A DNA stretch of 64,000 bases, taken from JARIHD01 sp035758825 (GTDB taxonomy: Bacteria; Patescibacteriota; Saccharimonadia; Saccharimonadales; UBA4665). This document shows, in pieces, positions 24,538 through 32,580 of the stretch (its first letter is position 1; every line of letters starts with the position of its first letter). The position numbers were made by a program, and so were the translations under genes. Location: assembly GCA_035758825.1 (NCBI GenBank), contig DASTWA010000003.1, positions 10,916-74,915 on the forward strand, written 5' to 3'. The notes beneath the pieces are model-generated. The model had not been told where the DNA came from. It ran no database searches and saw only the letters and a program-made list of their open reading frames with translations.

Positions 24538-24709
24538 TGGCACCAAGGACCGCGTACGAATTACCAAGAACGGCAAAGTACGCATTAGCCACTCACATCG
24601 CAACCACTTCCTTCAAAAGAAGACTGGCGCACGCAAACGCAAACTTGCTGGCCTCGAAACCTTGGCCGGGGCAAATGTAAAGAATATTAAATTGAAGATC
24701 GGAGCCTAA
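24515..24709 (+). CDS. rpmI: 50S ribosomal protein L35
   Basis: 64 residues, strongly basic, starting MPKLKTHSGTKDR, the standard L35 opening. The gene starts inside the end of infC and GGAG is placed before the ATG. It belongs to the conserved infC-rpmI-rplT operon. Confidence 0.96.
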   Translation: MPKLKTHSGTKDRVRITKNGKVRISHSHRNHFLQKKTGARKRKLAGLETLAGANVKNIKLKIGA

Positions 24710-24711
24710 GG

Positions 24712-25062
24712 ATGCGCGTAAAACGAGGCGTTGCTGGCCACCACAAGCACCAGAAAATCCGCAAAGCAACCAAGGGGATGACCAAATCTAACCGCTCTAG
24801 CATTAAGCGCGGCAAGCAAGCGGTCACCAAAGCCCTGACATTTGCATACCGCGATCGTCGTAACCGCAAGCGCACCTTCCGTGAGCTTTGGAACGCACGC
24901 ATCAATGCTGCAGCCCGCCTGCACGGAACCACCTACAGTAAGCTTATCGCCGCCCTTAAGGGCGCTAACATCGCCCTGGACCGCAAGGTTCTAAGCGAGC
25001 TAGCTGTTAACGAACCTAAGGCCTTCGAGGCTGTTGTTAACACTGCTACAAAGCAGAAGTAA
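24712..25062 (+). CDS. rplT: 50S ribosomal protein L20
   Basis: 116 residues. MRVKRGVAGHHKHQKIRKA at the N-terminus and FRELWNARINAAAR with LIAALKGANI are the standard L20 signatures. It starts 2 nt after rpmI. L20 is the autoregulator of this operon in other bacteria; no obvious L20-binding pseudoknot is seen in the short leader here. Confidence 0.96.
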   Translation: MRVKRGVAGHHKHQKIRKATKGMTKSNRSSIKRGKQAVTKALTFAYRDRRNRKRTFRELWNARINAAARLHGTTYSKLIAALKGANIALDRKVLSELAVNEPKAFEAVVNTATKQK

Positions 25063-25088
25063 CTCCTGTAGACAAGCTCCTTTATAAG

Positions 25089-25118
25089 AAAACCACCCTG
25101 CGAAGGGTGGTTTTTTGT
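25089..25118. terminator. Bidirectional terminator between rplT and rnpB
   Basis: Stem AAAACCACCCT / AGGGTGGTTTT with a short loop and TTTTTT on the plus strand; on the minus strand it ends the rnpB transcript with a GTTTTC tail. Confidence 0.85.
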
Positions 25119-25124
25119 ACAACT

Positions 25125-25495
25125 TAGGCGCCCAGATTATCCGTAAGCCGGGTTCTGTTTTAGCTGACCATCTATCTAGTCTCGACGTTGCCATCGAGAT
25201 CGAGCGGATTCTAGTGACAAACTCTGGCGGGAAACCACGAGCCCTTGCAGCTCGTTTGAGTTTATCTCCTTGCAGCAGACAGGGTTTACCGCTTCATGAT
25301 GTCGCCATCACGAACTGCGAGCTCTTACCTCGCTCTTTTCACCCTTGCCCGTATGCATTTCTACAACGAGCGGTATTGTTTCTGTGGCACTTTCCCTAGG
25401 GTTTCCCCTGGTTGCTGTTAGCAACTGTCTTTCCCTACGCTGCCCGGACTTTCCTCTTGTGCGGGCACAAGCGGCCAGCCGATGATCTAGGCGCA
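25125..25495 (-). ncRNA. rnpB: RNase P RNA
   Basis: About 370 nt of catalytic RNA for 5' maturation of tRNAs. The conserved GGAAAGTCCGGGC (P4 5' strand region), CCAGGGGAAACCCTAGGG, and the 3' core (ending AGAACCCGGCTTACGG) are visible in the transcript. The P1 stem is a perfect 10-bp pairing of GCGCCTAGAT (25494-25485) with ATCTGGGCGC (25137-25128). It appears to be the ancestral A type. Confidence 0.93.
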
Positions 25496-25501
25496 AGGTA
25501 T

Positions 25502-25507
25502 ATTATA
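25502..25507 (-). promoter_or_regulatory. -10 box of rnpB
   Basis: TATAAT on the minus strand ends 7 nt before the P1 stem. A weak CTGACT -35 element is 16 nt upstream, inside the 3' end of the ASCH-RNase H gene. Confidence 0.6.
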
Positions 25508-25525
25508 CCACTTATGCCAAAAAAG

Positions 25526-26323
25526 TCAGCCTCTTTGTGATCGTTCTGCTTCGTTTAAGGCTTCATTTACGGCACCATCGGCAATTTTATTGAGTTCTCG
25601 CGGTACATGCGTAAAGCTTATCTCCTTAAAACCCGTCACCAACTGTTTGATGGCATCGTGTATGGGCCACAAATCCCGGTTCTTTACTTTAAATCTCCCC
25701 ACCATCTGGTTGACCACGAGCAAACTATCCATATAAACGTGAAGCTGCCTTATGCCCATACTCCTAGCCTCTTCGAGCCCGAGTTTTAATGCCTGGTACT
25801 CGGCCTGATTATTCGTCGTGAGACCCAAATAGACGCCCTTTTTTACAACAACCTGCCCATCCATATTTAGGATTGCGAAGCCGCTCGCTGATGGGCCCGG
25901 GTTGCCACGCGATCCTCCGTCTGCATACAGCTTCGCTTCGATAAGCTTTGGCATGGCATTCTGTACAACACTTTGGGTTCTTTTATCCATAGTAAAATGA
26001 ATCATTTTAATAGGCGTCTCAAAGGTAGCTTGCGGGCCATAGTACTTTTGGTAGGTCTTGAGCATTTCATCGCGCGAAGCAAATTCTTCGTGGCCCTCAA
26101 AATCAGCGGCCACAACATCACCAAGACGCTTTTCGACAATCATGTCGACGCGAGCCGCTCCCACGATTTGCCAAGTGGCAGGGTCACCCGGCTTCACTTT
26201 ATCGAGCAGCTCTATATGATCGTTTACTCGAATATCCTTGTCATCATATATACGCCAGGTTGAAGTTTTGTCGCCTCGACGAACCATTTCGGCCAAAGAA
26301 TGATCTAATTTTAGTGTTTTCAT
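25526..26323 (-). CDS. ASCH domain fused to RNase HI
   Basis: 265 residues with two domains. Residues 1-115 look like an ASCH (PUA-like, RNA-associated) domain: KLDHSLAEMVRRGDKTSTWR, an internal beta region and YQKYYG. Residues about 125-260 are RNase HI: YADGGSRGNPGP (first Asp), NNQAEYQAL (Glu), VYMDSLLVVNQM (Asp) and LNKIADGAVNEAL (last Asp), so the DEDD active site is complete. The basic protrusion is short. RNase H cuts RNA in RNA-DNA hybrids; the ASCH part may guide it to modified or structured RNA (inference). TATACT lies 10 nt upstream of the ATG without a Shine-Dalgarno site. Confidence 0.85.
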   Translation of the reverse strand: MKTLKLDHSLAEMVRRGDKTSTWRIYDDKDIRVNDHIELLDKVKPGDPATWQIVGAARVDMIVEKRLGDVVAADFEGHEEFASRDEMLKTYQKYYGPQATFETPIKMIHFTMDKRTQSVVQNAMPKLIEAKLYADGGSRGNPGPSASGFAILNMDGQVVVKKGVYLGLTTNNQAEYQALKLGLEEARSMGIRQLHVYMDSLLVVNQMVGRFKVKNRDLWPIHDAIKQLVTGFKEISFTHVPRELNKIADGAVNEALNEAERSQRG

Positions 26324-26356
26324 ATTTATCTGGAGTATATCAAGAGAAGACTACTA

Positions 26357-26845
26357 TTAACAATCCGGCAACCGGTCCAAAAGAGCCTCAGGGTCTTCAA
26401 CGTACACCGCCGTAGCATACTGCACCTCTCGTGGGCTGCCATCTATTCGGATCCAGACGTTCGAGGTACGATCATCTTCACCCAAGGCAGGCACGGAATG
26501 GACCTGCCTGCCTTGGGTTTTACATGTAGCTGGAATACTCTCGTCATCCCTAAATTCACCATTTGGCTGCCTGTCGGCCGTAGAAGTCGTGACACCAGGA
26601 TAGACCTGGATGATCGAAGATCCGCCATGCAAATCGTCAAACACTAACATAGGTCCATCTTTTGGCCGTGGCCCTAGGCCCGTCCGAGCTGCATCAGTCG
26701 TGGCGTAGCTTTGAGCCGGAGATGGTACCTCCGTACTTTCCCCTCCATGCCCACATGCCGCAATCGCCAGTGCGCCGCTCAGAAGAGCCGCGCCCATCCT
26801 AAAAACACCCCTTTCGGAAGCCCCACTTGCTCTTAAACATTCCAT
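26357..26845 (-). CDS. Putative lipoprotein
   Basis: 162 residues. A basic N-terminus is followed by a hydrophobic stretch and a lipobox-like LAIAAC at about residue 31, then a Gly/Ser/Thr/Pro-rich linker. The C-terminal part has an SH3-like beta pattern (VWIRIDG, YATAVYVED) with two cysteines that could pair. GGGGGA precedes the ATG by 6 nt. No family recognised. Probably anchored on the outer face of the cytoplasmic membrane. Confidence 0.6.
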   Translation of the reverse strand: MECLRASGASERGVFRMGAALLSGALAIAACGHGGESTEVPSPAQSYATTDAARTGLGPRPKDGPMLVFDDLHGGSSIIQVYPGVTTSTADRQPNGEFRDDESIPATCKTQGRQVHSVPALGEDDRTSNVWIRIDGSPREVQYATAVYVEDPEALLDRLPDC

Positions 26846-26960
26846 AAACAGTCCCCCTTATTTTTATTGCCTTCCAATTTTATGTCGCTGTCCTCACCAG
26901 ACTATAAAGTATTTAACAGCGCTGTTCTATCTTTTAGCGCCAAGAAAACAAAGGCAGAGA

Positions 26961-26989
26961 AAAAGAGTCTCCCAATAAGGAGACTCTTG
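26961..26989 (-). terminator. Terminator of tRNA-Pro
   Basis: Minus-strand stem AAGAGTCTCC / GGAGACTCTT with loop TTATTG and a T-run (TTTTTC), 12 nt after tRNA-Pro. Confidence 0.8.
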
Positions 26990-26999
26990 GTACTTTCTA

Positions 27000-27076
27000 T
27001 GGTCGGGGTGACAGGACTTGAACCTGCGACCTCACGGCCCCCAGCCGTACGCGCTAGCCAACTGCGCCACACCCCG
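27000..27076 (-). tRNA. tRNA-Pro (GGG)
   Basis: 77 nt including encoded CCA. Acceptor CGGGGTG/CACCCCG, discriminator A, anticodon GGG in CTGGGGG. Upstream, 27077-27180 holds overlapping short inverted repeats (ACCTGG/CCAGGT and AGGTG/CACCT) but no gene. Confidence 0.95.
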
Positions 27077-27240
27077 TCAGGTGATATTAAAAGGCTGGGG
27101 TCGCCGACAATGTTTACCTGGCGTAATCCAGGTGGGTATCCTCACCTAGCAACCACAGTCGCTAGAAATATTAGATTCCCATAAGCGAAAAATATTCAGA
27201 TAATCATTCGCTCGGCTTGCCCAGCCAGGTATATTATAAC

Positions 27241-27867
27241 CTAAAGGAGAAAATTTAGTACAGATTGATTGAGATTGACAAGCACATTCCCTAGCCCCAC
27301 CTGCATTAGGACTAGCAGGACAACAATCAGGAACACGAAACCCATAGCCTCAATCTGGTACATAACCTTTTGGACGGGCTCCGGAGCGAATGCATATAGC
27401 AGCCTGGAGCCATCAAGCGGCGGTATGGGCAGCATATTGAAAACGAACAGGCTGACATTAATAAGCAAGAAGAAAATGAGCACCTCGGCAGGAAAACCAG
27501 AGCCGACAAAGCTAGTCCTAAGGAGAAGGGCCGATGCAGCCGCGATTCCCAAATTGGTGAATGGTCCGGCGAGAGCTATTAACGCCGACCCGTATTCGCC
27601 ATATTTGACTTGTTCAGGGTCGAATGGAACCGGACGTGCAATAAGGATTGGCGGTAAATGGAGAAGCATCATACCGAGAGGCAGCAAAACAGTTGTCATT
27701 AAGTCAACATGTTTGAGAGGGTTTAAGGTTAGCCTTCCCTCATGAAGCGCCGTATTGTCACCCAAACGGTGGGCTGCGAAAGCGTGCATAGCCTCGTGAA
27801 GGCCCAGCGAGATAAGAAGGACCGCCAAAACGATCGGTATATCCGCGTAGTCTAGATTCGATAGCAT
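27241..27867 (-). CDS. Site-2 protease family protein (M50)
   Basis: 208-residue integral membrane metalloprotease. HEAMHAFAAHRLGD (about residue 24) is the HExxH zinc site within the first membrane segment, and NMLPIPPLDGSRLL (about residue 140) supplies the NPxPPLDG-type third ligand. Five or six hydrophobic segments and no PDZ domain, so it belongs to the small S2P group (SpoIVFB/Rv-type). TATACT ends 6 nt before the ATG with no Shine-Dalgarno site, suggesting a leaderless message. Substrate unknown. Confidence 0.85.
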   Translation of the reverse strand: MLSNLDYADIPIVLAVLLISLGLHEAMHAFAAHRLGDNTALHEGRLTLNPLKHVDLMTTVLLPLGMMLLHLPPILIARPVPFDPEQVKYGEYGSALIALAGPFTNLGIAAASALLLRTSFVGSGFPAEVLIFFLLINVSLFVFNMLPIPPLDGSRLLYAFAPEPVQKVMYQIEAMGFVFLIVVLLVLMQVGLGNVLVNLNQSVLNFLL

Positions 27868-27900
27868 GGATATAGTATAGCAGGTTAAGGTGAAGTGTTA

Positions 27901-27929
27901 TTGACTTAACAGATAAAAACCGCTAAAAT
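27901..27929 (+). promoter_or_regulatory. Promoter of rpmB
   Basis: TTGACT (27901-27906), 17-nt spacer, TAAAAT (27924-27929), giving a leader of about 20 nt that holds GGAAGGAAA. Confidence 0.75.
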
Positions 27930-27955
27930 AGACCCCTAGAACGGAAGGAAATGTA

Positions 27956-28156
27956 ATGCGTAAGTGTGAAATCACCGGCAAAGGCAAGCAGTTCGGCAAC
28001 AATGTCAGCTTTTCTCAGCGGCACACCAAAAAGGTGTGGGAACCAAACCTGCAAAAGAAGACCGTAATTGTCGATGGCAAGAAGATCAAGCTCAAGGTTA
28101 GCGCCCAAGCGATCCGCACCCTCAAGAAAAAGGGTCTGCTCGTTACTGCCAAGTAA
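27956..28156 (+). CDS. rpmB: 50S ribosomal protein L28
   Basis: 66 residues. It opens MRKCEITGKGKQFGNNVS, and HTKKVWEPNLQKK is the standard L28 signature. One cysteine of the zinc-type L28 remains (C4) but no CxxC pair. Monocistronic, with its own promoter and terminator. Consistent length for bacterial L28. Confidence 0.95.
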   Translation: MRKCEITGKGKQFGNNVSFSQRHTKKVWEPNLQKKTVIVDGKKIKLKVSAQAIRTLKKKGLLVTAK

Positions 28157-28173
28157 AATGGTAGGTAGCATCT

Positions 28174-28206
28174 AAAAACACCCCCGATCATCCGAGGGTG
28201 TTTTTG
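28174..28206. terminator. Terminator of rpmB, also facing the MBL-fold gene
   Basis: Stem AAAAACACCC(CC) / GGGTGTTTTT with T-runs on both strands, between convergent genes. Confidence 0.8.
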
Positions 28207-28226
28207 TTAGTCGGCGCGGGCCGCCG

Positions 28227-28853
28227 TTATGAACGCTCAAGAACAATAAGCTGGGTGGTCTCAGCTAAATCGGCGGGCTTAATTTTAAGCTTAGGCACTG
28301 TCTCTTTTGCTTCCATTGCCAGGCCTTTGAGCGCAGACTCAAGGGGCTGTTGTGGCATCGGGTAGCCCAGGCCACTGTCTTCAAAGTGGGTGGGGATGAC
28401 AAGCTTCGGCTCGACGTCCTTTACCAACTTTAGCGCGCCGACGCCATCAAGTGTGTAGCCGTTACCTCCGACAGGGATAATCATGATGTCCACCATACCA
28501 ATACGCTCAAGCTGGCTGTCGGTAAGCTTGGGATATACGTGGCCGACTACCAGTACCCGCAAGTCGTCAATGAGCAGCTTGTACATTGTTGCTGACTTCT
28601 TATTCTCTTCGTCCATATGAGAACGGGCAGCAATGCCATAAATGGAAACGCCGGAAACTTCATATTCACCAGGCTGGTCGATAACGATTTTCGTACCGGC
28701 AGTGGCCACTTTTGCTTCGCCGGTCGCCAGCACGATATCACCGGTCTTAGTGACAGTTTTAGCGCCCAATTCTGCCAGGTTATCGTCGACTATCACCCTT
28801 GCCTGCTTGGTGCTCAGGCTTACGCAGTTAGCGCCATAAAATTGTATATCCAT
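28227..28853 (-). CDS. Metallo-beta-lactamase-fold hydrolase (UPF0173-like)
   Basis: 208 residues from ATG 28853, chosen because AAGGAGG lies 6 nt upstream; the frame is open further but unsupported. The pattern follows the small MBL-fold group: MDIQFYGANCVSLST, PGEYEVSGVSI, VGHVYPKLTDSQ, IPVGGNGYTLDG and IPTHFE. The canonical HxHxDH motif is not present, so catalytic activity by the usual mechanism is doubtful. Last gene of the thrS unit; it starts after overlapping the HTH gene region closely. Role unknown. Confidence 0.75.
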   Translation of the reverse strand: MDIQFYGANCVSLSTKQARVIVDDNLAELGAKTVTKTGDIVLATGEAKVATAGTKIVIDQPGEYEVSGVSIYGIAARSHMDEENKKSATMYKLLIDDLRVLVVGHVYPKLTDSQLERIGMVDIMIIPVGGNGYTLDGVGALKLVKDVEPKLVIPTHFEDSGLGYPMPQQPLESALKGLAMEAKETVPKLKIKPADLAETTQLIVLERS

Positions 28854-28875
28854 TCTTCCCTCCTTAAGGTCGGTC

Positions 28876-29502
28876 TTACAGTGTGCCGCTCTTGTCGACA
28901 ATGATCTGCTTCTTAGCGTCGATCACCGTCGTGATAAAACGGTCTTTAATTTGACGACGATAGCTGAACTCCGCCACTGGCATTACAGTATACCGGATTT
29001 CCTTGTTCTCTTGGGCTTCCAACTCAGAGATATATTTTGCGATGGCATTTTGGTTAACATCACCTACCACGAGTATGTCGATTCCGCTGGATTCATCGCG
29101 GGTAAATTGGCCCGTAAATATGACAATTTCCAGATTACCAAGAGCTTTGAGTTTCTCTTCTTCGGGGGTTAAAGCGGTCTTACGAGTCCTCGGGGCTACG
29201 CTTGCCCCGGTCTTCTTTTCGGCGCCGGCAGCAGACACTGCCATAGTACCGCCGCCAAAGATAACCCTAAGCGGCTCGTAGAATTCGTAGGCCTGGTTTA
29301 CTTCGTAGTAAAGGCGGTTATTGGTATTGTCAGATACTATAATGCCGACATTCAGGAGATTTGCGAGCTCACGGCGCACAGAGTTAATCTGTTCGTCGAT
29401 CTTACGGGTAATTTCACGCACGTAAAAAGACCTGTTCGGATTACTATAAAACAGCTGAAGCAGCTTAACCCTCGTCTTTGACCCAAACAATTGCTCAATC
29501 AT
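28876..29502 (-). CDS. Winged-helix regulator with nucleotidyltransferase-like domain
   Basis: 208 residues. An N-terminal winged helix (residues about 1-75, with RVKLLQLFYSNPNRSFYVREI and a recognition helix in QINSVRRELANLLNVGII) is followed by a linker rich in Ala/Lys/Thr and a C-terminal domain with DESSGIDILVVGDV, similar to minimal nucleotidyltransferase folds fused to HTH domains in CPR bacteria. It starts 4 nt after the miaA stop, so it is part of the thrS operon. DNA target unknown. Confidence 0.7.
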   Translation of the reverse strand: MIEQLFGSKTRVKLLQLFYSNPNRSFYVREITRKIDEQINSVRRELANLLNVGIIVSDNTNNRLYYEVNQAYEFYEPLRVIFGGGTMAVSAAGAEKKTGASVAPRTRKTALTPEEEKLKALGNLEIVIFTGQFTRDESSGIDILVVGDVNQNAIAKYISELEAQENKEIRYTVMPVAEFSYRRQIKDRFITTVIDAKKQIIVDKSGTL

Positions 29503-29506
29503 ATTT

Positions 29507-30415
29507 TTATTGTAACAAACTCTGCCCTGTATCCGTATATACTTTGTTCAAGAATGATGTAACTAAGTCTACGGCTTCTTCCTTTTTACTGATGTAATGA
29601 ATGTCTTTATTTCGCTTGAACCAGGTGCGTTGGCGTTTTGCCAAATGCATATGTTCACGAACAAGTAATGTACACGTATCTTCCAGAGTACACTCACCTT
29701 CCAAATATTTCCTGAATGTTCTGTACCCGGGCGACTGCATGCCTGGCGCATCCCAGCCGTAACGTTCGGCCAGGGCTTTGACCTCTTGCACCAGCCCTTG
29801 TCCAAGCATGAGTTGAACGCGCTTTTCCAATCTCTCACGAAGTACATCACGCTCAATCGACAGGCCAAGAATAAGAGTATTAGCCCGGAGCGGGCGTCGG
29901 GCGTGCTCCTCGCCACCGGTTTCGATCCTCCTGATGAGGTGCCTGGGGTTACGGGCATTTTCTGGCAGATCAATCCCCTTCTTTATGAGTATCTGCTGCA
30001 ACGCCTCAACACTGAGCCCCTCTAGCTGCTCACGAATGCCTGGGTTGCCGGGCTGCCGAAAAGTAAAGTCGTATATAACAGAATCAACATATAAGCCAGT
30101 ACCTCCGACGATAAAGGGCACCCTTCCCCGGGAGAAAATTTCATGAATAGCTTCGTTCGCAAGGCGCTTAAAGTCGGCCGCAGAAAAGTACTGGTCGGGC
30201 GATACCACATCAAGCAAATGATGCGGTACTCCGTCCATCTCCTGTGGCGTTGGTTTGGCAGTACCTATAGTAAGGCCGCGGTAGATGGTACGGGAGTCCG
30301 CCGCAATTATCTCGCCCTTACATAGTTTAGCCAATTCGATAGATAAAGCCGTCTTCCCAGAGGCGGTCTCACCGACAATAACAATTAGAGGAGTTGGGTC
30401 TGGCTTGGATTCCAT
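29507..30415 (-). CDS. miaA: tRNA dimethylallyltransferase
   Basis: 302 residues. Adds a dimethylallyl group to A37 of tRNAs reading UNN codons. VGETASGKTALSIELA is the P-loop, ADSRTIYRGLTIGTAKP and PHHLLDVVSPD are family signatures, and VGGTGLYVDSVI and the RQRTWFKRNK segment near the C-terminus complete the set. The start overlaps the end of the alkyltransferase-like gene. Normal length. Confidence 0.93.
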   Translation of the reverse strand: MESKPDPTPLIVIVGETASGKTALSIELAKLCKGEIIAADSRTIYRGLTIGTAKPTPQEMDGVPHHLLDVVSPDQYFSAADFKRLANEAIHEIFSRGRVPFIVGGTGLYVDSVIYDFTFRQPGNPGIREQLEGLSVEALQQILIKKGIDLPENARNPRHLIRRIETGGEEHARRPLRANTLILGLSIERDVLRERLEKRVQLMLGQGLVQEVKALAERYGWDAPGMQSPGYRTFRKYLEGECTLEDTCTLLVREHMHLAKRQRTWFKRNKDIHYISKKEEAVDLVTSFLNKVYTDTGQSLLQ

Positions 30416-30717
30416 AAAAGCTTATCCACGTCAATTTTATAGTCATCAGACACCTTGATGCCTTCAGCTTCTAACAGGGCAGCGTGAGTGGCACGACCGC
30501 CATTCGGCCAGCCGGCCGCCAGGCCGCCCTGTTTGTTCACGACCCTCTGCCATGGCAGGCCAGTCGGGCCAGTATGGGCGATCTGCCCCACCTCCCATGC
30601 AGCCCAAGCGGCGCCGGCCAGTGCGGCAAGCTGACCGTAGGTCATAACCCTGCCCTCTGGTATCTGCGCCACAAGGTCGTATATGCGTTGTTTAAATTCT
30701 TCGTCTACCCTTGGCAT
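30385..30717 (-). CDS. Alkyltransferase-like protein (MGMT fold, active Cys replaced)
   Basis: 110 residues, only the C-terminal MGMT domain. PEGRVMTYGQLAALAG is the HTH-like helix and PWQRVVN stands where MGMT has PCHRV, so the alkyl-accepting cysteine is a tryptophan. This is the ATL class (Atl1/YbaZ), which binds O6-alkylguanine and recruits nucleotide excision repair. ATG 30717 follows AGG by 8 nt and begins 9 nt after the thrS stop. Overlaps miaA. Confidence 0.85.
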   Translation of the reverse strand: MPRVDEEFKQRIYDLVAQIPEGRVMTYGQLAALAGAAWAAWEVGQIAHTGPTGLPWQRVVNKQGGLAAGWPNGGRATHAALLEAEGIKVSDDYKIDVDKLLWNPSQTQLL

Positions 30718-30726
30718 CGCGCACAC

Positions 30727-32580
30727 CTATAGAGAAGTTTTATTCACACGGGACTTGGCTTCATTGGCAACGGTCTTCAAAAATTCTTCGATGGTGTGCG
30801 GCTGGTGTTCGGCATTGACCTCGATATCCTTGCGGATGCGCGGGACAACTTCGCCAGTCTCGACTTCCTTTTCACCGATTACGACGGAGTAAGGAACCTT
30901 TAGCATTTCGGCCGTCCGAATCTTTTTGCCCACTGATTCATTGTCGTTATCGATGACTGCGCGAAGGCCCATTTTTTTGGCTTCTTGCAGAAGCTGATCT
31001 GCAAAAGCGGTAATCTTCTCTTCTTGGTTCACTGTTATAATCCTGATCTGCTCCGGCGATAACCATACCGGAAACTTACCCGCCACATGCTCGATGTATA
31101 CCGACAGAAAGCGCTCGATGGATCCCATGATTGCAGCGTGGACCATAACAATTCGTTCGCGCTCGCCCGCTTCGTTGACACAAGTGAGGTCAAACCCTTC
31201 TGGCTGGTTAAAGTCCAATTGGATAGTTGCGACCTGCCAGGTGCGACCGATGGCGTCCTTGGCCATAAAGTCAATCTTTGGCCCGTAAAACGCCGCTTCC
31301 CCAACACCGTCGATGTAATTGTCACCCACTTTGTTTTTTACAATGCTAAGGAGTTGCTTTTCAGTTGATTCCCATTTTTCAGGGTCGCCCGAGTAGGCCT
31401 CCATATTGCCGGAGTCATGAGTCGATAGACGGACGGTCAATTCAAACCCCAGAGTTCCATAGAAGCGATCGATGATATCCCATACCTTTAGCGCTTCTTC
31501 TTCGACTTGCGAAGTCCGGCAAAAAACGTGGGCATCATCTTGGGCAAAGGATCGGACGCGGCTTAGCCCAGAGAGCTCGCCGCTCTGTTCATCGCGGTAG
31601 CAGGTGGTCGTCTCGCGGTAACGGATTGGCAGCTCCTTATACGAACGGGACCGCGCAGCGTAAATCTGGGTGTGGTGCGGGCAATTCATTGGCTTCATGG
31701 CAAACTCATGACCCTCGCGAGTCTGAATCCTAAAGAGTTCATGCTCAAACTTCTTCCAGTGGCCACTTGCGATATAGGCGTCCTTCTTAGTGATATGCGG
31801 GATACTAACCTCTTGGTAGTCATACTCATCACGCATCGATTGCACGAAGTTATCGAGTTGGCGGCGAAGAATAGTACCTCGGGGCGTAAAGAGTGGCAAG
31901 CCTGGCCCGACGAGATCAGAAAAGGTAAAGAGATCTAGCTCCTGACCGAGTTTGCGGTGGTCCCGCTTTTTGGCTTCTTCGAGCATGTTGAGATACGAAC
32001 GGAGTTCTTTTTCGGAAGCAAAACCAACGCCATAAATGCGCTGCATTTGGGGATTTGCGTCTTTGCCTCGCCAGTACGCACCGGAAACGCGCATCAGTTT
32101 AAAGGCGCCTGCCCTACCCGTAGATTCAACGTGCGGCCCACGGCAAAGATCGGTAAAATCACCGTTCTTATAGAATGACACTTCCGCCACCTGGGCCTCG
32201 CCTTCACTGGCAACACCAAGCTGTTCAGGGTCGAGATCCTTGGCAACGGTCGTGCCGGCGCGCTTCAGATCATTAAGAAGCTCTTCTTTGTACGGCTGTC
32301 CTGCTTCTTTTGCCCAGGCTATTGCCCCGTCGATCGGCTTAGTGAACCGCTCGAAGGGCTGGTTCTCGGCAATAATCTTTTTCATTTCGGCTTCAATCTT
32401 TTCGAAGTCTTCTTCGGAGATCTGGGTCTCGCCCGGGTCAACGTCGTAATAAAAGCCGTTCTCTACTACGGGGCCTACGCCCAGCTTCACGCCCGGGTAC
32501 AGACGAGTGATGGCCGAAGCCATAATATGAGCGAGACTGTGACGCATTGCATGTAAATCGGGTTGTTGGTTTTCGGCCAT
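30727..32580 (-). CDS. thrS: Threonyl-tRNA synthetase without TGS domain
   Basis: 617 residues. The chain begins almost directly with the editing (N2) domain, MRHSLAHIMASAITRLYP at residues 12-29, so the N-terminal TGS domain (about 60 residues) is absent. The catalytic core has motif 2-like residues, MKPMNCPHHTQIY (the zinc-binding Cys-His region) and the C-terminal anticodon-binding domain (IRIITVNQEEKITAFADQL). AAAGGAG is 6 nt before the ATG. First gene of a five-gene unit controlled by a T-box leader. Confidence 0.95.
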   Translation of the reverse strand: MAENQQPDLHAMRHSLAHIMASAITRLYPGVKLGVGPVVENGFYYDVDPGETQISEEDFEKIEAEMKKIIAENQPFERFTKPIDGAIAWAKEAGQPYKEELLNDLKRAGTTVAKDLDPEQLGVASEGEAQVAEVSFYKNGDFTDLCRGPHVESTGRAGAFKLMRVSGAYWRGKDANPQMQRIYGVGFASEKELRSYLNMLEEAKKRDHRKLGQELDLFTFSDLVGPGLPLFTPRGTILRRQLDNFVQSMRDEYDYQEVSIPHITKKDAYIASGHWKKFEHELFRIQTREGHEFAMKPMNCPHHTQIYAARSRSYKELPIRYRETTTCYRDEQSGELSGLSRVRSFAQDDAHVFCRTSQVEEEALKVWDIIDRFYGTLGFELTVRLSTHDSGNMEAYSGDPEKWESTEKQLLSIVKNKVGDNYIDGVGEAAFYGPKIDFMAKDAIGRTWQVATIQLDFNQPEGFDLTCVNEAGERERIVMVHAAIMGSIERFLSVYIEHVAGKFPVWLSPEQIRIITVNQEEKITAFADQLLQEAKKMGLRAVIDNDNESVGKKIRTAEMLKVPYSVVIGEKEVETGEVVPRIRKDIEVNAEHQPHTIEEFLKTVANEAKSRVNKTSL

